Shown here: one piece after another, positions 52,619 through 63,948 of the stretch | Position numbering within the stretch: position 1 is the first letter of the stretch | Layout: each line of letters opens with the position of its first letter | NCBI RefSeq assembly: GCF_001544495.1 | Contig: NZ_FCNZ02000012.1 | Span: forward strand, 155,063-219,062 | Origin: Caballeronia telluris | GTDB lineage: Bacteria; Pseudomonadota; Gammaproteobacteria; Burkholderiales; Burkholderiaceae | DNA: 64,000 nt | Direction: 5' to 3' | Made by a program: the position numbers and the translations under genes | Notes under the pieces: generated by a model | Seen by the model: only the letters and a program-made list of their open reading frames with translations | Databases searched by the model: none | What the model was told of the DNA's origin: nothing

Positions 52619-52633
52619 ACTAATAATATTGAC
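52619..52633. promoter_or_regulatory. LacI-type operator site C (upstream of PhyH gene)
   Basis: ACTAATAATATTGAC has the left half-site ACTAATA and a partial right half TATT. It lies 60 bp before the PhyH-family gene start and 65 bp from site B. Confidence 0.5.
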
Positions 52634-52692
52634 GACGCAGCGCGGCGCGTGCGATTCTGACCTGAAAGCGCAATGTCACCTGGAGGAGACCC

Positions 52693-53478
52693 ATGTCCCG
52701 ATACGACGAGAGCGCCCGCGACGCGCTCGCTGCCGCGTTCGAGCGCGATGGCTTTGTCATGTTGCCCGAACACTTTCCGCGCGCCGCGATGGAGACGTGG
52801 CGCGCGGCCTTCGCACCGCTTCTGGCGCCGCACATGAGCGCGGCGACAGGAAACCGCGGCCCGGGACGCTACTACGTGACCCTGCCGTTTGAAGGCGTTT
52901 TCGCCGACCCGTCGATCTTCTGCGACGAGGACCTTATCGGCATCGTCGAGCGGCTGGCGGGTCCGGACCCGGTCATGTGCCAGCTCGCCACCGACACGCC
53001 CGTGCGCGGCTCCGAATTCCAGGACTGGCATCGCGATACGCCGCCGCTCTTCGACCACTTCGCGGAAACGCCTTCGTTCCAGCTCGCGGTGAATTTTCCG
53101 CTCGTCGATGTGGACGAGGAGAACGGCTCGCTGGAAACCACCCGGCGCACGCATCGCATGTCGCGCGACGAGGCGCTCGCCGGTCTCGAAGACGGGCGAT
53201 TCCCGCCCGAACGCGTGCCGATGCGCCTCGGCGACGTGATGATCCGCGACGTGCGCGGCCTGCATCGCGGGACGCCGAATTTCACCGACACGCCGCGTCC
53301 GATGGTCGTGATCGGCTACAGCCGCGCGTGGTATTTCCGGCCGGAAGTGCGCATCGAGGTGCCGCGCCGCGTGTTCGACGCGCTTCCGGCGCGCGCGAAA
53401 CGACTTCTGCGCTACAACCCGCAGGTCGACGAGACGCCGCGCATCTTCGACGAAAACTACCGGCAGTTCGCATATTGA
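52693..53478 (+). CDS. Phytanoyl-CoA dioxygenase (PhyH) family protein
   Basis: This 261-residue non-haem iron, 2-oxoglutarate-type oxygenase has FERDGFVMLPEHFPRAAMET at the start, the iron-binding His-x-Asp in FQDWHRDTPPLFD (near residues 110-120) and the distal His in VRGLHRGTPNFTD. An Arg that would bind 2-oxoglutarate follows (TPRPMVVIGYSRAW). The substrate is unknown. Coupling to an aldose epimerase and control by the sugar-responsive LacI suggest a role in modifying a sugar or its glycoside. GGAGG precedes the ATG. Confidence 0.92.
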   Translation: MSRYDESARDALAAAFERDGFVMLPEHFPRAAMETWRAAFAPLLAPHMSAATGNRGPGRYYVTLPFEGVFADPSIFCDEDLIGIVERLAGPDPVMCQLATDTPVRGSEFQDWHRDTPPLFDHFAETPSFQLAVNFPLVDVDEENGSLETTRRTHRMSRDEALAGLEDGRFPPERVPMRLGDVMIRDVRGLHRGTPNFTDTPRPMVVIGYSRAWYFRPEVRIEVPRRVFDALPARAKRLLRYNPQVDETPRIFDENYRQFAY

Positions 53479-54404
53479 GCGCCGCTGCTTGCCCGCCGTT
53501 GCTGGCGCTCGGCTGCGGCGCGCGCCGCGCGCTGATCGCGCCGCATATCGGCGGCGCGATCGCGGCGTTCTTCGATGCAAGCGACGACGGCGATATCCAC
53601 TGGCTGCGTCCGGCCACCGACGCCGCGCTGGCCGCGCGCAATCCGCTCGGCATGGCGAGCTTTCCGCTGCTGCCGTACTGCAACCGTATCCGCGATGCGC
53701 GGTTCACGTTCGACGGCCGCGCGATCGACTTGTCCGGCGACGGCAACGCCTTCGATCACGCGCTGCACGGCCACGCGTGGCGCCGGCCGTGGCGCGTCGG
53801 CGAATCGACGGAATCGAGCGTCGAACTGCATTTCAGCCACGAGCCGTCCGACGCGCCCGCGCATCACTGGCCGTTTCGCTATGAGGCGACGCAGCGCATC
53901 GTCCTGTCCGGCGACGCGCTCACCGTCACGATGTCGGCGCGCAATTTGTCGGACCGTCCGATGCCCTTCGGCATGGGCCATCATCCGTATTACCCGCGCA
54001 CGCCGTCGACGCGCATTTACACGCGTGTCGAAGCGATGTGGCACGCCACGCCCGATCTCCTGCCGACCCATCTCGGGCCGCACGCGTGCATCGGCGAACT
54101 GGACTCGCCGCAAGGCATGTCCGCGGACGAGTTCGACCTCGACAACAACTTCGCGGGATGGTCGCGCCGCGCGACCATCGCGTGGCCCGACGAGGCGCGC
54201 GCCGTGACGCTCGAGGCCGACGCGCCGTTCGATCACATGGTGCTCTATGCACCGGCCGGCGAGCCGTCGCTTTTGTGCGTCGAACCGGTGACGAACACCG
54301 TGGACTGGATCAATCTCGACGCGCCGCGCGAGCAGAAAGGCGGTTGCGTGCTGGCGCCCGGCGAATCGGTGAGCGCGTCGTTCGCTTGGTTGCCGTCACG
54401 CTGA
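53475..54404 (+). CDS. Aldose 1-epimerase family protein
   Basis: This 309-residue galactose-mutarotase-fold protein interconverts alpha and beta anomers of a sugar. Landmarks are LGMASFPLLPYCNRIRDARF, DHALHGHAWRRPWRV with a catalytic His, MPFGMGHHPYYPR with the second His, and the late catalytic Glu in LLCVEPVTNTVDWIN. No ATG is available. The TTG at 53475 overlaps the PhyH stop (TTGA), so translation is probably by coupling. It shares the transcript and the LacI operator with the PhyH gene. Confidence 0.9.
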   Translation: MSAAACPPLLALGCGARRALIAPHIGGAIAAFFDASDDGDIHWLRPATDAALAARNPLGMASFPLLPYCNRIRDARFTFDGRAIDLSGDGNAFDHALHGHAWRRPWRVGESTESSVELHFSHEPSDAPAHHWPFRYEATQRIVLSGDALTVTMSARNLSDRPMPFGMGHHPYYPRTPSTRIYTRVEAMWHATPDLLPTHLGPHACIGELDSPQGMSADEFDLDNNFAGWSRRATIAWPDEARAVTLEADAPFDHMVLYAPAGEPSLLCVEPVTNTVDWINLDAPREQKGGCVLAPGESVSASFAWLPSR

Positions 54405-54526
54405 GGCCAGCGCTTCCACGACGGCGTCGACGCGCTTGCACGGATGTCGTGCAGTAACGTCGATTTACAGGCCATTTCGCATGGACGATGATGAACGCAT
54501 CGAATCCACTGCAAAAGGACGCTGTC

Positions 54527-55516
54527 ATGACGACGATGCAAGCGCTCGTGCTCAATCGCTACAACGGCCCGCTCGAACTCACCGAACTGCCCAGGCCCAC
54601 GCCGGCGGCAGGACAGGTGCTGGTCCGCATCGCGGCGAGCGGCCTCAATCCGCTCGATACCAAGATCCGCGCCGGCGGCGCCGCGCACGCGCGGCATCCG
54701 CTGCCGCTCGTGCTCGGCATCGACATGGCGGGGGTGGTCGAGGAAGTCGGCGCGGGCGTCACCGCGTTCGAGACCGGCGACGAGGTCTACGGAATGACGG
54801 GCGGCGTCGGCGGCATTCAGGGGTCGCTCGCGCACTACGCCGCCGTCGATGCCGCACTGCTCGCGAAGAAACCCGCGAATCTCTCGATGCGCGAGGCAGC
54901 CGCGCTGCCGCTCGCGTTCGTCACGGCTTACGCGGGCATCGTCGACCGGGCGCGCCTGCAAGCGGGGCAGACCGTGCTCGTGCAAGGCGGCGCGGGCGGC
55001 GTCGGCTTCGTCGCCGTGCAACTGGCGCGCGCGCTCGGCGCGACGGTCGCGGCCACTGCCAGCGCGCGCGATCTCGATATCGTGGCGCAAGCGGGCGCCA
55101 CGCCGGTCGATTACCGTGCGCGGACGGTCGAACAATACGTACAGTCGCTGACCGATGGCGCCGGATTCGATGTCGTCGTCGACACGGTTGGCGGCGCGAC
55201 GCTCGATGCCTCGTTCGCGGCGGTGAAGCATTTCGGCCACGTCGTGAGCGCGCTCGGCTGGGGCACGCACGCGCTTGCACCGCTATCGTTTCGCGAAGCG
55301 ACGTATTCGGGCGTGTTCACGTTGTATCCGCTTCTAAGCGGACAGCATCGCGCGCATCACGGCGACATGCTGCGCGAAGCGACGCGTCTCGCGGAAGCCG
55401 GTCAGTTGGCGCCGCGCGTCGATGCACGCCGCTTCGACCTGCGCTCGGCGGAACTCGCTTACGAAGCCATCGCGAGCGGCTCGGCGCGCGGCAAGATCGT
55501 CGTCGATATCGCTTGA
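54527..55516 (+). CDS. Medium-chain reductase, quinone-oxidoreductase-like
   Basis: This 329-residue NAD(P)H-dependent oxidoreductase of the zinc-independent MDR/QOR group has a GroES-like N-domain (MQALVLNRYNGPLELTELPR, GIDMAGVVEEVGAGVTAFET), the nucleotide motif VLVQGGAGGVGFVAVQLARA and the C-terminal return strand SGSARGKIVVDIA. The zinc ligands of alcohol dehydrogenases are absent. AAAGGA precedes the ATG at 54527; an upstream ATG at 54488 would add 13 residues. It converges with the lipoprotein gene ending at 55532. Confidence 0.92.
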   Translation: MTTMQALVLNRYNGPLELTELPRPTPAAGQVLVRIAASGLNPLDTKIRAGGAAHARHPLPLVLGIDMAGVVEEVGAGVTAFETGDEVYGMTGGVGGIQGSLAHYAAVDAALLAKKPANLSMREAAALPLAFVTAYAGIVDRARLQAGQTVLVQGGAGGVGFVAVQLARALGATVAATASARDLDIVAQAGATPVDYRARTVEQYVQSLTDGAGFDVVVDTVGGATLDASFAAVKHFGHVVSALGWGTHALAPLSFREATYSGVFTLYPLLSGQHRAHHGDMLREATRLAEAGQLAPRVDARRFDLRSAELAYEAIASGSARGKIVVDIA

Positions 55517-55531
55517 GTCGGCTTGAAGCAG

Positions 55532-57385
<1,854 letters not shown>

Positions 57386-57649
57386 GAGACTCCCCTTCTG
57401 GATGAGGTCGCGCGGGCGATTTGACGCGCTCTTCAATTATCGTTCTTGAACAATACGAATACCTGCATGCGGTCCGTTTCGTACGCGTCTTTGGCGGATA
57501 AACCGGGCCGCGTGGCGAATCAGGACGAACGCAGGACGGCTCGCGAACGATCCGCCGCATCCGGCACCACTGGACGCCGGCAGCGCTTTCGTTGTCGCCG
57601 TAGAATCGGTTGCCCGTCACCGCCTTCGAGACCTTCAAGAGACCCGACG

Positions 57650-58261
57650 ATGAACGCTCCCGCCTCCGAAGAAAATGCCGGCCAAACCGAACTCTGGCTG
57701 ATCCGTCACGGTGAAACGCAATGGAGCCTGTCGCGCCAGCACACCGGCCGCACCGACATTCCGCTCACCGAACGCGGCCGCGAGCAGGCGCGCCTGCTCG
57801 CGCCGATCCTCGCGCAAGCACGCTTCGACCGCGCGCTGACGAGCCCGATGGCGCGCGCGATCGAAACCTGCCACCTAGCCGGTCTGGGCGAACACGCCGA
57901 AGTGGAACCCGAACTGCGCGAATGGGACTACGGCATCTACGAGGGCCGCACGACCGCCGAGATCCGCGAAAAGGAGCCCGGCTGGTCGATATGGGATTCG
58001 CCGATACCCGAAGGCGAGAGCATCGGCGAAATCGAGGCCCGCGCGCGGAAGCTCGTCGAGCGGCTTGCGGCGACGCGCGGGCGCATCGCGCTCTTTTCGC
58101 ACGCGCACTTCCTGCGCATCCTGGCCGGCTGCTGGATCGGCGATTCGGCCGCGCTCGGCGCGCATCTGCTGCTCGACACCGCAACCATCAGCATCCTCGG
58201 CTTCGAGCGCGAGACCCGCGCGATCCGGCAATGGAACGTGCGGCATCCCGACATCGGCTAA
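57650..58261 (+). CDS. Histidine phosphatase family protein
   Basis: This 203-residue phosphoglycerate-mutase-like phosphatase has the catalytic motif LWLIRHGETQWSLSRQHTGR (His near residue 19), then TSPMARAIETCHLAG, the acidic EWDYGIYEGRTTAEIRE and the second catalytic His in ALFSHAHFLRILAG. The pattern fits the cofactor-independent phosphatase members (CobC/GpmB-like). Substrate unknown. A longer upstream frame from 57446 is not protein-like. It converges with gcd. Confidence 0.92.
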   Translation: MNAPASEENAGQTELWLIRHGETQWSLSRQHTGRTDIPLTERGREQARLLAPILAQARFDRALTSPMARAIETCHLAGLGEHAEVEPELREWDYGIYEGRTTAEIREKEPGWSIWDSPIPEGESIGEIEARARKLVERLAATRGRIALFSHAHFLRILAGCWIGDSAALGAHLLLDTATISILGFERETRAIRQWNVRHPDIG

Positions 58262-58271
58262 ACCGCCGCGT

Positions 58272-60908
58272 TCACGGCAACGCGTACGCGATCACGTAAT
58301 CGCCCGCCTTCGTCCCGAGCGATCCGTGTCCGCCCGCGACGACGAGCAGATACTGCTTGCCGTTCGCGTCGGCGTAGCTCATCGGCGTGGCCTGGCCGCC
58401 TGCCGGCAGGCGCGCTTCCCACAGCTTGCGGCCGTCGCGCACGTCGTAGCCGCGCACGTAGTAGTCGAGCGTGCCCGACAGGAACGCGACGCCGCCCGCC
58501 GTCACCATCGTCCCACCGAGGCTCGGAACGCCGAGCGGCATCGGAATCGGCAGCGGCGCGCTGTCGCGAATCGTCCCGTTCTTGTGCATCCACGCGACCT
58601 TGCTCGTCTTCAGATCGACGCCCGCGACATAACCCCACGGCGGCGCCTGGCACGGAATGCCGAGCGGCGAGAGAAACGGACTCAGCTCGAAGCCGAATGG
58701 CGCGCCGCGCGCCATCTTGATGCCGCTCGTCTCGCTGCCCTTCTTTTCGCCGGTGTCGGCGGGAATCTGGTCGCGGGGCACGAGCTTCGACACGAACGCC
58801 ATGTAGTCGGGATTGGCGATCAGCACCTGCCGCACCGGATCGACGGAGATGCCGCCCCAGTCGAACACGCCGAAGTTACCCGGATACACGAGCGTCCCCT
58901 GCTGCGACGGCGGCGTGAACGCGCCGTCGTAGCGCAGCTTCTTGAACGCGATGCGGCACCAGAGCATGTCGAAGGGATTCGTGCCCCACATGTCGCGCTC
59001 GGTCAGGCGCGGCGGGTTGAAATTGAGCGCGGAGACGGGCTGGGTCGGCGCGCTGTGGTCGCCGGACGCGGCGCCTTGAGGCACGGGCGTTTCGGCAATC
59101 GGCACGATCGGCTGGCCGGTTGCGCGGTTGAGCACGTAGAGGCTGCCTTGTTTGGTCGACGCGATCAGCGCCGGCTGCACGCCCTGCGCGGTCTGGAGAT
59201 CGACGAGACTCGGCTGGCCGCCGACATCCATGTCCCACAGGTCGTGATGCGTGAACTGATAGTTCCAGCGCAGCTTGCCGGTCGCGAGATCGAGCGCGAC
59301 GACGCCCGCCGCGAAACGCTCCGCCTCCTTCGTGCGCAGGCCGCCCCATTGGTCGGGCGTCTGGTTGCCCATCGGCAGGTACAGCATGCCGAGCTTTTCG
59401 TCGACGCTGAACACCGACCACATGTTCGGCGAGTTGCGCACGTAGGTCTTGTCGGCGGCGATCGACTGCGTTTCGTCGGGGTTGCCCGAGTCCCAGTTCC
59501 AGACCAGATGGCCGTCGTGGACGTCGAATGCGCGCACGACGCCCGAAGGCTCGTTCGTCGATTCGTTGTCGGTGACGTGGCCGCTCAGGATCACGAGGTC
59601 GCGCGTGACGGCGGGCGGCGAGGTCGAGTAATAGCCGCCGGGCGTGAATGGGCCGATGTTCGCGCGCAAGTCGATTTCGCCGTTCTTGCCGAAGCTCGTG
59701 CAGGGCTTGCCGGTGTCGGCGTCGAGCGCGATCAGACGGGCGTCGGCGGTCGGCAGGAAGATGCGCTTCGGGCATTCGGCCGAAGCCGTGGCCGTGGCCG
59801 GAGGCGCCGACGCAGCTTCAGGCGCGCTCGCGGCGGCCGTGGCGTCCGACGCGCCGCCGGGCGAAGTCGCCAGCGCCGCAGCCGCGCCCGCGCCGGGAGC
59901 GCTCGCGGCATCGGACGCGCTGGCGGCGGCGTTCATCGCGGCCGTCGCGCTGGCGGGAGCCGCGCTTTCAGTCGCCGGGCTGGCGGCTGCGTCGCTGGCT
60001 GCGGCGGCCGGCGCGCTCGCCGCCGCCGACGCCGGATGCAGCGACGCATCCCAGTACGACACGCCGCGGCACGTCATGTGTTCCCAGTGCTTGAACCCGA
60101 CCGCGCTCTTGAGCTGCGGATCGAAGCGCCAGCGCTCCTTGCCGCTCGCGGCATCGAGCGCGATCACGCGGCTGTGCGGCGTGCAGACGAAAATCGTGTC
60201 GCCGACCTTGATCGGCGTGTTCTCGTCGGTGGTTTCGGTCGGATCGTCGGGGCCGGGCATGTCGCCGGTGCGAAACTGCCACGCCATCTTCAACTGGCCG
60301 ACGTTCTCCGGCGTGATCTGCGTGAGCGGCGAATAGCGCTGCCCGAGCGGCGAGCCGCCGTAGTCGATCCAGTCGCCGGGCGCGCGCGGCGCGTCGGGGC
60401 TCGTGGCGCTCGTGGCGCTCGTGGCGGACCCGGCCGGCGCGGCGGCTAGATCGAGCCGGCCGGGGCGGTCGTGCGGATCGACAAGGCTCGTGCCGATGCC
60501 GAGCAGCACCGCCAGCACGGTCGCGGCGGCAAGCGGCGTGCGGCCAGCGCGCGGTGTTGTCGGCGGGCCGAACAGCGCGCCCCGGTGCACCGCGGGAATC
60601 AGCAGCCACAGCGCGAGCACGACCCACAGCCCGAGACGCGGCAGCAGTTGCCAGAAGTCGAAGCGCGCTTCGGCGACGGCCCAGATCGTCGAGCCGAACA
60701 GGACGAGCGCGTAGAGCAGGAGCGCGGAGCGTCGCCGTATCAGGAGGAGCAGGCCGGTCACGAGCACGCCGATCCCGGCGATGAGGTAATACCACGATCC
60801 GCCGAGCATCCCCAGCCGGACGCCGCCGACCGCCAGCAGCGCGCCGATGACGATGAAGACGACGGCCGTGAAGGTCGTGAGCGGATGAAGACGTGCGTTA
60901 CCGGCCAT
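58272..60908 (-). CDS. gcd: Membrane-bound PQQ-dependent glucose dehydrogenase with Ala-rich insert
   Basis: This 878-residue inner-membrane dehydrogenase oxidises glucose (or quinate/shikimate) in the periplasm and passes electrons to ubiquinone. Five N-terminal helices (FTAVVFIVIGALLAVGGVRL and others, to about residue 140) precede the PQQ propeller with DWIDYGGSPLGQRYSPLTQI, WQFRTGDMPGPDDP, the PQQ-contact CRGVSYWDASL and MWGTNPFDMLWCRIAFKKL. Between about residues 288 and 377 lies an insert almost entirely of Ala, Ser, Pro and Thr. The ATG at 60908 follows GGGGGG. Confidence 0.93.
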   Translation of the reverse strand: MAGNARLHPLTTFTAVVFIVIGALLAVGGVRLGMLGGSWYYLIAGIGVLVTGLLLLIRRRSALLLYALVLFGSTIWAVAEARFDFWQLLPRLGLWVVLALWLLIPAVHRGALFGPPTTPRAGRTPLAAATVLAVLLGIGTSLVDPHDRPGRLDLAAAPAGSATSATSATSPDAPRAPGDWIDYGGSPLGQRYSPLTQITPENVGQLKMAWQFRTGDMPGPDDPTETTDENTPIKVGDTIFVCTPHSRVIALDAASGKERWRFDPQLKSAVGFKHWEHMTCRGVSYWDASLHPASAAASAPAAAASDAAASPATESAAPASATAAMNAAASASDAASAPGAGAAAALATSPGGASDATAAASAPEAASAPPATATASAECPKRIFLPTADARLIALDADTGKPCTSFGKNGEIDLRANIGPFTPGGYYSTSPPAVTRDLVILSGHVTDNESTNEPSGVVRAFDVHDGHLVWNWDSGNPDETQSIAADKTYVRNSPNMWSVFSVDEKLGMLYLPMGNQTPDQWGGLRTKEAERFAAGVVALDLATGKLRWNYQFTHHDLWDMDVGGQPSLVDLQTAQGVQPALIASTKQGSLYVLNRATGQPIVPIAETPVPQGAASGDHSAPTQPVSALNFNPPRLTERDMWGTNPFDMLWCRIAFKKLRYDGAFTPPSQQGTLVYPGNFGVFDWGGISVDPVRQVLIANPDYMAFVSKLVPRDQIPADTGEKKGSETSGIKMARGAPFGFELSPFLSPLGIPCQAPPWGYVAGVDLKTSKVAWMHKNGTIRDSAPLPIPMPLGVPSLGGTMVTAGGVAFLSGTLDYYVRGYDVRDGRKLWEARLPAGGQATPMSYADANGKQYLLVVAGGHGSLGTKAGDYVIAYALP

Positions 60909-61026
60909 GGTGCTACCCCCCGGGACGATGGATGACGGAACACGGCCGGCCATGGCCGAGGTTCGGATGCTTTCGCGCAGCAGCATCCAGCAATCCACAT
61001 ACCAAAGGACAACAGGGAAAATGTAA

Positions 61027-63948
61027 TCAGGCGAGCACGCGCTGCACGGCCGCGATCAGCGAATCGAGCGAGACCGGCTTGCCGAGATGGGCGTTGAAGC
61101 CGGCCTGAAGCGCTTGCGCCTCATCCTGGGGGCGGCCGAATCCGGTGAGCGCGATGGCGGCGATCTTCGCGGTACGCGGCGCCTTGCGCAGTTCCGCGAT
61201 GAGTTCGTAGCCGCTCATCTCGGGCATGCCGATGTCGGAGAGCACGAGATCGAACTCGTTGGCCGCGATCTCGTTGAGCGCCGCGCGCGCCCGCGACACC
61301 GCGCTAACCTTCGCGCCTTCCAGTTCGAGGAGCGTGCGAAAGGCGTCGAGCGCGTCGAGCGAATCGTCGACGAGCAGCACGCGCAGATCCTTCAAAATCG
61401 CCGGATCGCTGGCGCCGGCGTTCACCGGCGTGAACGTCGAAGACGGACGCTCCGGCAGGCACAGGCGGAAATGCGCGCCATGCCCGACGCCTTCCGAGCG
61501 CGCTTCAATACGACCGCCGTGCATCTCGGTCAGTTGCTTGACGAGCGACAGCCCGATGCCGAGGCCGCCCTGATCGCGCCTTCCCGCGCCTTCGGCCTGG
61601 CTGAACATGTCGAAGATCTTCGGCAGGAAGTCGGGCGCGATGCCCTGTCCCCGGTCGATCACGTCGACGCACGCGAAGTTGCCGTCGCACGCGAGCGCGA
61701 GGCTCACCTCGCCGCCGGGGAAGCTGAACTTGATCGCGTTGCGCACGAGATTCCAGAGAATCTGCTCGACGCGAACCGGATCGGCTTCGATCATGGCGGG
61801 CTTGTCCGCGCCCGTCACCGTGAGCGTGATGTCGTTCGCGCGGGCGTCGATGGCGCTCGCCTCCACGACGGTATGCAGCACGGCGGCGATGTCGACCGGC
61901 GCGACTTGCAGCGCGAGCTTGCCGGTGCGCACGCGCGACAGATCGAGCAGGTCGTCGATGATCTTCGACTGGCCGATCACCGAGCGGCGGATCGCATCGG
62001 CGGCGCTCTGCACGAGCGGAATGTCGCGGCATTCGTAGGCGCGCGTGAGCAGTTCCGCCTTGACGTGGATCAGGTTCAGCGGATTCTTCAGTTCGTGTGA
62101 CAGCACCGCGAAGAATTCGTCCTTGAGCCGGTTCGCCGCTTCCGCCTGCGCGCGCACCGTGCGCTCGAAATTCAGCTGCGCGCGCGCCATGCCCTCGGCG
62201 CTGCGCTTTTCGGTCACGTCGCGCGCAATCTTGGCGAAGCCCCGAAAATCGTCCGTGCGAATCAGCGTCGTGACGCCGCTGCAATACACTCGGCGGCCGT
62301 CACGGCGCGTATGCCAGCGCTCGTCCTCCGCGCGGCCTTCGTCGCCCGCGCGCCGCCGCTCCGCTGCCGGCACGCCTTCGGAGCGGTCGGCGGCGGTGTA
62401 GATGAGGTCCGCGGATTTGCCGATCATCTCGTCCTCGCGAAAGCCGAACACGCGCTCCGCGCCCTTGTTCCAGCTGACGACGACACCTTCGAGGTCCTGC
62501 ACGACGATCGCGTAGTCGTCCGTGCTCTGCGCCGCGAGCTTGAGCCGTTCCTCGCTCGCGTGCGCCGCCTGTTCCGCGCTGCGCCGCGCGCTGACGTCGA
62601 CGAGCGTCAGCACGGCGCCGTCGATGCGGTCGTCGCCGGTGCGGTATGGCATCACGCGTGCGACATACCAGGCGCCGTCGCGCGCGCTCACCTCGCGTTG
62701 GGTCGGCTTGAGGTCGTCGAATGCGGCGGAGACGTCGTCGGCGAGTTCGGGATAGTCCAGGCGATGCGTCAGGTCGAGCAGCGGCCGGCCGATGTCCGAA
62801 GCGATGATGTTGAAAAGGCCCACGGCCGCGCTCGTATAGCGCTTGATGCGCATCCCCCGGTCGACGAACACCGTCGCGATGCCGGTCGAGGCGATCAGGT
62901 TGCGCAGGTCGTCGTTCGCCTTGTCGGTTTCCTCGACTTTGTCCTGCAGTTCGCTATTCACCGCGATCAGTTCCTCGTTCACCGACTGCAACTCTTCCTT
63001 GCCCGTTCCGAGTTCCTCGGTCGCGGAGCGCAGCTCCTCGTTGATCGACTGCAATTCCTCGTTCGATGCCTTCAACTCTTCCGTCGACACGTTCGACTGC
63101 TCGATCGTCGTCTGCAACTGTTCCTTCGTGCGGTGCAACTCTTCCTCGATCTGCACGAGCGTCGGATCGCGCGGATCGCCGGATTCGTCCGCGCCAGGAC
63201 GCGTGTCGCCGGGCGTTTCGTCGAAGAGCACGAGCACGACGTCGGTGCCCGAGGTGTCGTCGCGATACGGGCGCACGGAAATATCGACGAGATACGCCGT
63301 CTCGCCGCGCATGAAGCGCACGCGATCCACGTCGGCGTTGCCGCCCGACATCGCTGCCTTCGACAGTGCGGCGCGCAGTTCCAGCCGCAGGTCGGGATGC
63401 ACGAGCTTGAGCAGGTTGTGCGACGGCTCGCCGCCGACGTAGCGCAGGAAGCGGCCGGCTTCGTCGGTCATGTGCAGGATTTCGCCGTCGCGGTCGATGA
63501 TGACGCTCGGCGGCGCGTGATGCTCGACCGCGCGCTGGTGCAGCACCGCGAGCGAGAGGCTGCCGGGACGGCGCGGACTCTCGGCCTCGGCGGGCGGCCC
63601 CGCGCTCGCCGTGCGCGGCATGCTCGCGATCGGTTGCGGGACGGAGCGCGCGAGCGCGGTCGAACTTCTCACGCGATAGAGGCGGTGCTTCTTGTCGACG
63701 GCGACGAACAGTTCATCGGCGACTTCCGCCGATTCGGAACTGCCGAGAAAGAGATAGCCGGCCGGTTGCAGCGCGAAGTGAAACGTTTGCAGCACCTGGC
63801 GCTGGATCGAGCGGTCCATGTAGATGAGCAGATTGCGGCACGACACCATGTCGAGCCGCGAAAACGGCGGATCGCGCAGGATATTGTGGGTCGCGAACAG
63901 CACTTTCTCGCGCAACTGCTTGTCTAGCAGGCCGTTGAAATAGCTCAT
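61027..63948 (-). CDS. CheR-PAS-PAS hybrid histidine kinase lacking its N-terminus
   Basis: This 973-residue protein matches the C-terminal three quarters of CheB/CheR-type hybrid kinases. It starts inside the CheR domain (VLFATHNILRDPPFSRLDMV, then SCRNLLIYMDRSIQRQVLQT). A coiled coil rich in EEL (about 255-345), two PAS domains (about 345-590), a HisKA H-box FFAVLSHELKNPLNLI (His near 616), an ATPase (LVRNAIKFSFPGGEVSLALA) and a C-terminal receiver (VLLVDDSLDALDAFRTLLEL, Asp near 905) follow. Two TGA codons lie in frame at 63991-63996, upstream of the ATG, so the CheB and CheR N-terminal parts are missing or out of frame. Confidence 0.88.
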   Translation of the reverse strand: MSYFNGLLDKQLREKVLFATHNILRDPPFSRLDMVSCRNLLIYMDRSIQRQVLQTFHFALQPAGYLFLGSSESAEVADELFVAVDKKHRLYRVRSSTALARSVPQPIASMPRTASAGPPAEAESPRRPGSLSLAVLHQRAVEHHAPPSVIIDRDGEILHMTDEAGRFLRYVGGEPSHNLLKLVHPDLRLELRAALSKAAMSGGNADVDRVRFMRGETAYLVDISVRPYRDDTSGTDVVLVLFDETPGDTRPGADESGDPRDPTLVQIEEELHRTKEQLQTTIEQSNVSTEELKASNEELQSINEELRSATEELGTGKEELQSVNEELIAVNSELQDKVEETDKANDDLRNLIASTGIATVFVDRGMRIKRYTSAAVGLFNIIASDIGRPLLDLTHRLDYPELADDVSAAFDDLKPTQREVSARDGAWYVARVMPYRTGDDRIDGAVLTLVDVSARRSAEQAAHASEERLKLAAQSTDDYAIVVQDLEGVVVSWNKGAERVFGFREDEMIGKSADLIYTAADRSEGVPAAERRRAGDEGRAEDERWHTRRDGRRVYCSGVTTLIRTDDFRGFAKIARDVTEKRSAEGMARAQLNFERTVRAQAEAANRLKDEFFAVLSHELKNPLNLIHVKAELLTRAYECRDIPLVQSAADAIRRSVIGQSKIIDDLLDLSRVRTGKLALQVAPVDIAAVLHTVVEASAIDARANDITLTVTGADKPAMIEADPVRVEQILWNLVRNAIKFSFPGGEVSLALACDGNFACVDVIDRGQGIAPDFLPKIFDMFSQAEGAGRRDQGGLGIGLSLVKQLTEMHGGRIEARSEGVGHGAHFRLCLPERPSSTFTPVNAGASDPAILKDLRVLLVDDSLDALDAFRTLLELEGAKVSAVSRARAALNEIAANEFDLVLSDIGMPEMSGYELIAELRKAPRTAKIAAIALTGFGRPQDEAQALQAGFNAHLGKPVSLDSLIAAVQRVLA

